From positions 186,001 to 250,000 of the forward strand of contig CAWEYW010000003.1 of the NCBI GenBank assembly GCA_963813415.1: a DNA stretch of 64,000 bases. The letters run 5' to 3'. Below, one piece after another: positions 62,878-64,000 of the stretch (positions are counted from its first letter, which is position 1; the number at the start of each line of letters is the position of its first letter). The translations under genes and the position numbers were made by a program. The notes below the pieces were generated by a model that searched no databases, was not told the origin of the DNA, and was given only the letters and a program-made list of their open reading frames with translations. Origin of the DNA: CAIWHR01 sp963813415. GTDB taxonomy: Bacteria > Pseudomonadota > Gammaproteobacteria > Burkholderiales > Casimicrobiaceae.

Positions 62878-63218
62878 GCCGTGCCCGAGGTCAGCAACGC
62901 CGTGAGCTGTCGCACCACCGCCTCGACGCGTTCGATCTCCGCAGGGGAGAGCGTAGGTTCGGTCGAAGCCGCAAGCTCCGCGTCGAGGGCGGCCATGGTA
63001 CGTGCGGTCCGCTCCTCGAATTGCGCGCGCACCGCGCGAATGCGGCGCTCCGTGCGTTCCTCCAGCGCGCGCACCGCGGCGCGGGTGCGCTCGGTGATGG
63101 CGGTCGCCTCGGCGTGCGCGGCCGCAATGGCGTCCGCAGCATCCGCTTCGGCCTGCAGTACGCGGGCGATGGCGGCATCGACCGCGTTGTGTGCCGTCAG
63201 TGATTGGGCAATGGGCAT
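62874..63218 (-). CDS. V/A-type ATPase peripheral stalk coiled-coil subunit (G/H-like)
   Basis: 114 aa, almost all coiled coil: AVDAAIARVLQAEADAADAIAAAHAEATAITERTRAAVRALEERTERRIRAVRAQFEERTART, with short end segments. First gene of the reverse-strand ATPase operon; the start overlaps subunit C by 4 nt. Such small Ala/Glu/Arg-rich helices pair with subunit E in the peripheral stalk. Confidence 0.75.
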   Translation of the reverse strand: MPIAQSLTAHNAVDAAIARVLQAEADAADAIAAAHAEATAITERTRAAVRALEERTERRIRAVRAQFEERTARTMAALDAELAASTEPTLSPAEIERVEAVVRQLTALLTSGTA

Positions 63219-63615
63219 GGCTACCCGGTACGCACGGACGCAGGCCGCACCGCTCGCGTCAATACGTTGCCGTCCGGTTGAGTCTGCCCGCCCTCGCCGC
63301 AGGCGGCGTTGACATACGTCAGCGCGGGCGCATTCGGCGCGTCTCCCTGCCGGAAGACGCAGGGGGCGACGCCTGCGTTGCCGCAGGACTGGAAAGCCAC
63401 CGGGCCCGACGTGCGGCTGTAACGCTCGCCGTTACACATTGACGGTTGGCGGAGCACGTTATGGCGCTTCGGCGCCCGTAGCGGCTTGTCCGTAGAAGCA
63501 CGTTGATGCATGTCAACGTGGCGTTCACCGCCGGGTTCTAAATGAGCAGCGTTGCATCCGGCGGCTGCAACGCAATCGCGCCTGCGGCCGGTACGTCTCC
63601 TTCGGAGGAGTCGAA
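63219..63615. other. Divergent intergenic region between ATPase operon and hydrogenase, with two inverted repeats
   Basis: Nearly 400 bases carrying the promoters of both operons. Two perfect inverted repeats: CACGTTGA-N6-TCAACGTG (63499-63520) and GCGTTGCA-N9-TGCAACGC (63549-63573); both share CGTTG/CAACG arms. Short frames here are shadow-like. No sigma-54-type -24/-12 element (TGGCAC-N5-TTGC) was found by eye. Confidence 0.65.
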
Positions 63616-64000
63616 ATGTTCGAAACCTATTACGACCTGATGCGCCGGCAGGGCATCTCGCGCCGCAGCTTCATCAAGTTCTGCAGTCTCACGGCGGCAT
63701 CGCTCGGGCTGGGCGACGCCGGTGCGCAACAGATCGCGCAGGCAATGCAGACGAAGCCGCGCACCCCGGTCATCTGGCTCCACGGCCTCGAGTGCACATG
63801 CTGCACCGAATCGTTCATCCGTTCCGCGCACCCGCTCGCCAAGGACGTCGTCCTGTCGATGCTGTCGCTCGACTACGACGACACCCTCATGGCGGCCGCC
63901 GGGCACCAGGCCGAGGCGGTGCTCGAGGAGACGATGAAGAAGTACAAGGGCAACTACATCCTCGCCGTCGAGGGCAACCCGCCGCTCGCCGACGATGGCA
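63616..64000 (+). CDS. hupS: [NiFe] hydrogenase small subunit (partial; 3' end outside window)
   Basis: The uptake hydrogenase small subunit, which carries the Fe-S chain and passes electrons from the NiFe site to the membrane. 128 codons are visible. The Tat signal is SRRSFIKFCSLTAASLGLG with the twin Arg. The first cluster ligands are in HGLECTCCTESFIRSAHPLA (CxxC proximal cluster, group 1), followed by LSLDYDDTLMAAAGHQAEAV and YILAVEGNPPLADDG, all typical of group 1 membrane-bound uptake hydrogenases. The SD GGAGGAG lies 6-12 nt before the ATG. Large subunit and maturation genes should follow outside the window. Confidence 0.95.
   Translation, partial: MFETYYDLMRRQGISRRSFIKFCSLTAASLGLGDAGAQQIAQAMQTKPRTPVIWLHGLECTCCTESFIRSAHPLAKDVVLSMLSLDYDDTLMAAAGHQAEAVLEETMKKYKGNYILAVEGNPPLADDG

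Noticed and set aside
54258..63218. Na+-pumping N-ATPase or F-type ATPase
   Set aside because: Subunit A has the V/A-type bulge domain, and subunits D, F and I are V/A-type. F-type gamma, delta and epsilon are absent, and the c-ring lacks obvious Na+-binding neighbours.

Overview
The window comes from a high-GC Gram-negative bacterium, most likely a betaproteobacterium. The evidence is the tmRNA proteolysis tag ANDETYALAA (a Neisseria/betaproteobacterial type), the gene repertoire, and codon use strongly biased to G/C at third positions. The species cannot be named from the sequence. It encodes machinery for electron exchange across the outer membrane, so a metal-reducing or metal-oxidising lifestyle is plausible. 

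Layout: (1) 1-3.3 kb: the start of manC (runs off the left edge), the tmRNA gene ssrA with its terminator, and decayed island remnants (P4-type integrase N-terminus, Fic-like C-terminus) next to the tmRNA 3' end. (2) 3.3-12.5 kb: a multiheme cytochrome locus with two OmcA/MtrC-family decaheme surface cytochromes (one lipoprotein, one without a lipobox Cys), a small helix-hairpin-helix protein between them, a periplasmic MtrA-type decaheme cytochrome and an MtrB-type porin with the N-terminal CXXC. (3) 12.5-23.5 kb: a complete type II secretion operon gspGHIJKLMNDEFC directly downstream of mtrB; gspL carries an apparent frameshift. (4) 23.6-34.8 kb: mixed genes, including a phoR remnant, a PAS histidine kinase with a degenerate ATP-binding region, a phasin-like protein, a beta-carbonic anhydrase, a degenerate receiver, small stress/membrane proteins, an LhgO-like oxidoreductase and a split membrane/spermidine-synthase-like pair. 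(5) 35-47.2 kb: a winged-helix/NTPase/TPR regulator, a hemolysin III protein, a three-gene adenylating enzyme/methyltransferase/glycosyltransferase operon, a glutathione transferase, a two-subunit chromate transporter, nitronate monooxygenase and TerC. (6) 47.9-51.1 kb: a second decaheme cytochrome/porin pair (MtoAB/PioAB-like: no surface cytochrome, porin without CXXC). (7) 51.5-54 kb: feoAB with a Cys-rich accessory protein. (8) 54.3-63.2 kb: a V/A-type ATPase operon. (9) 63.6-64 kb: the divergent start of a Tat-exported [NiFe]-hydrogenase small subunit, running off the right edge. 

How it fits together: MtrA and MtrB build an electron conduit through the outer membrane to surface cytochromes. 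In Shewanella the surface cytochromes need type II secretion to reach the cell surface, and here the T2SS operon sits immediately downstream. The second pair plus ferrous-iron uptake suggests a separate route, perhaps for Fe(II). The hydrogenase can supply electrons, and the rotary ATPase may couple ATP to ion gradients under low-energy conditions. These functional links are inference from gene content.
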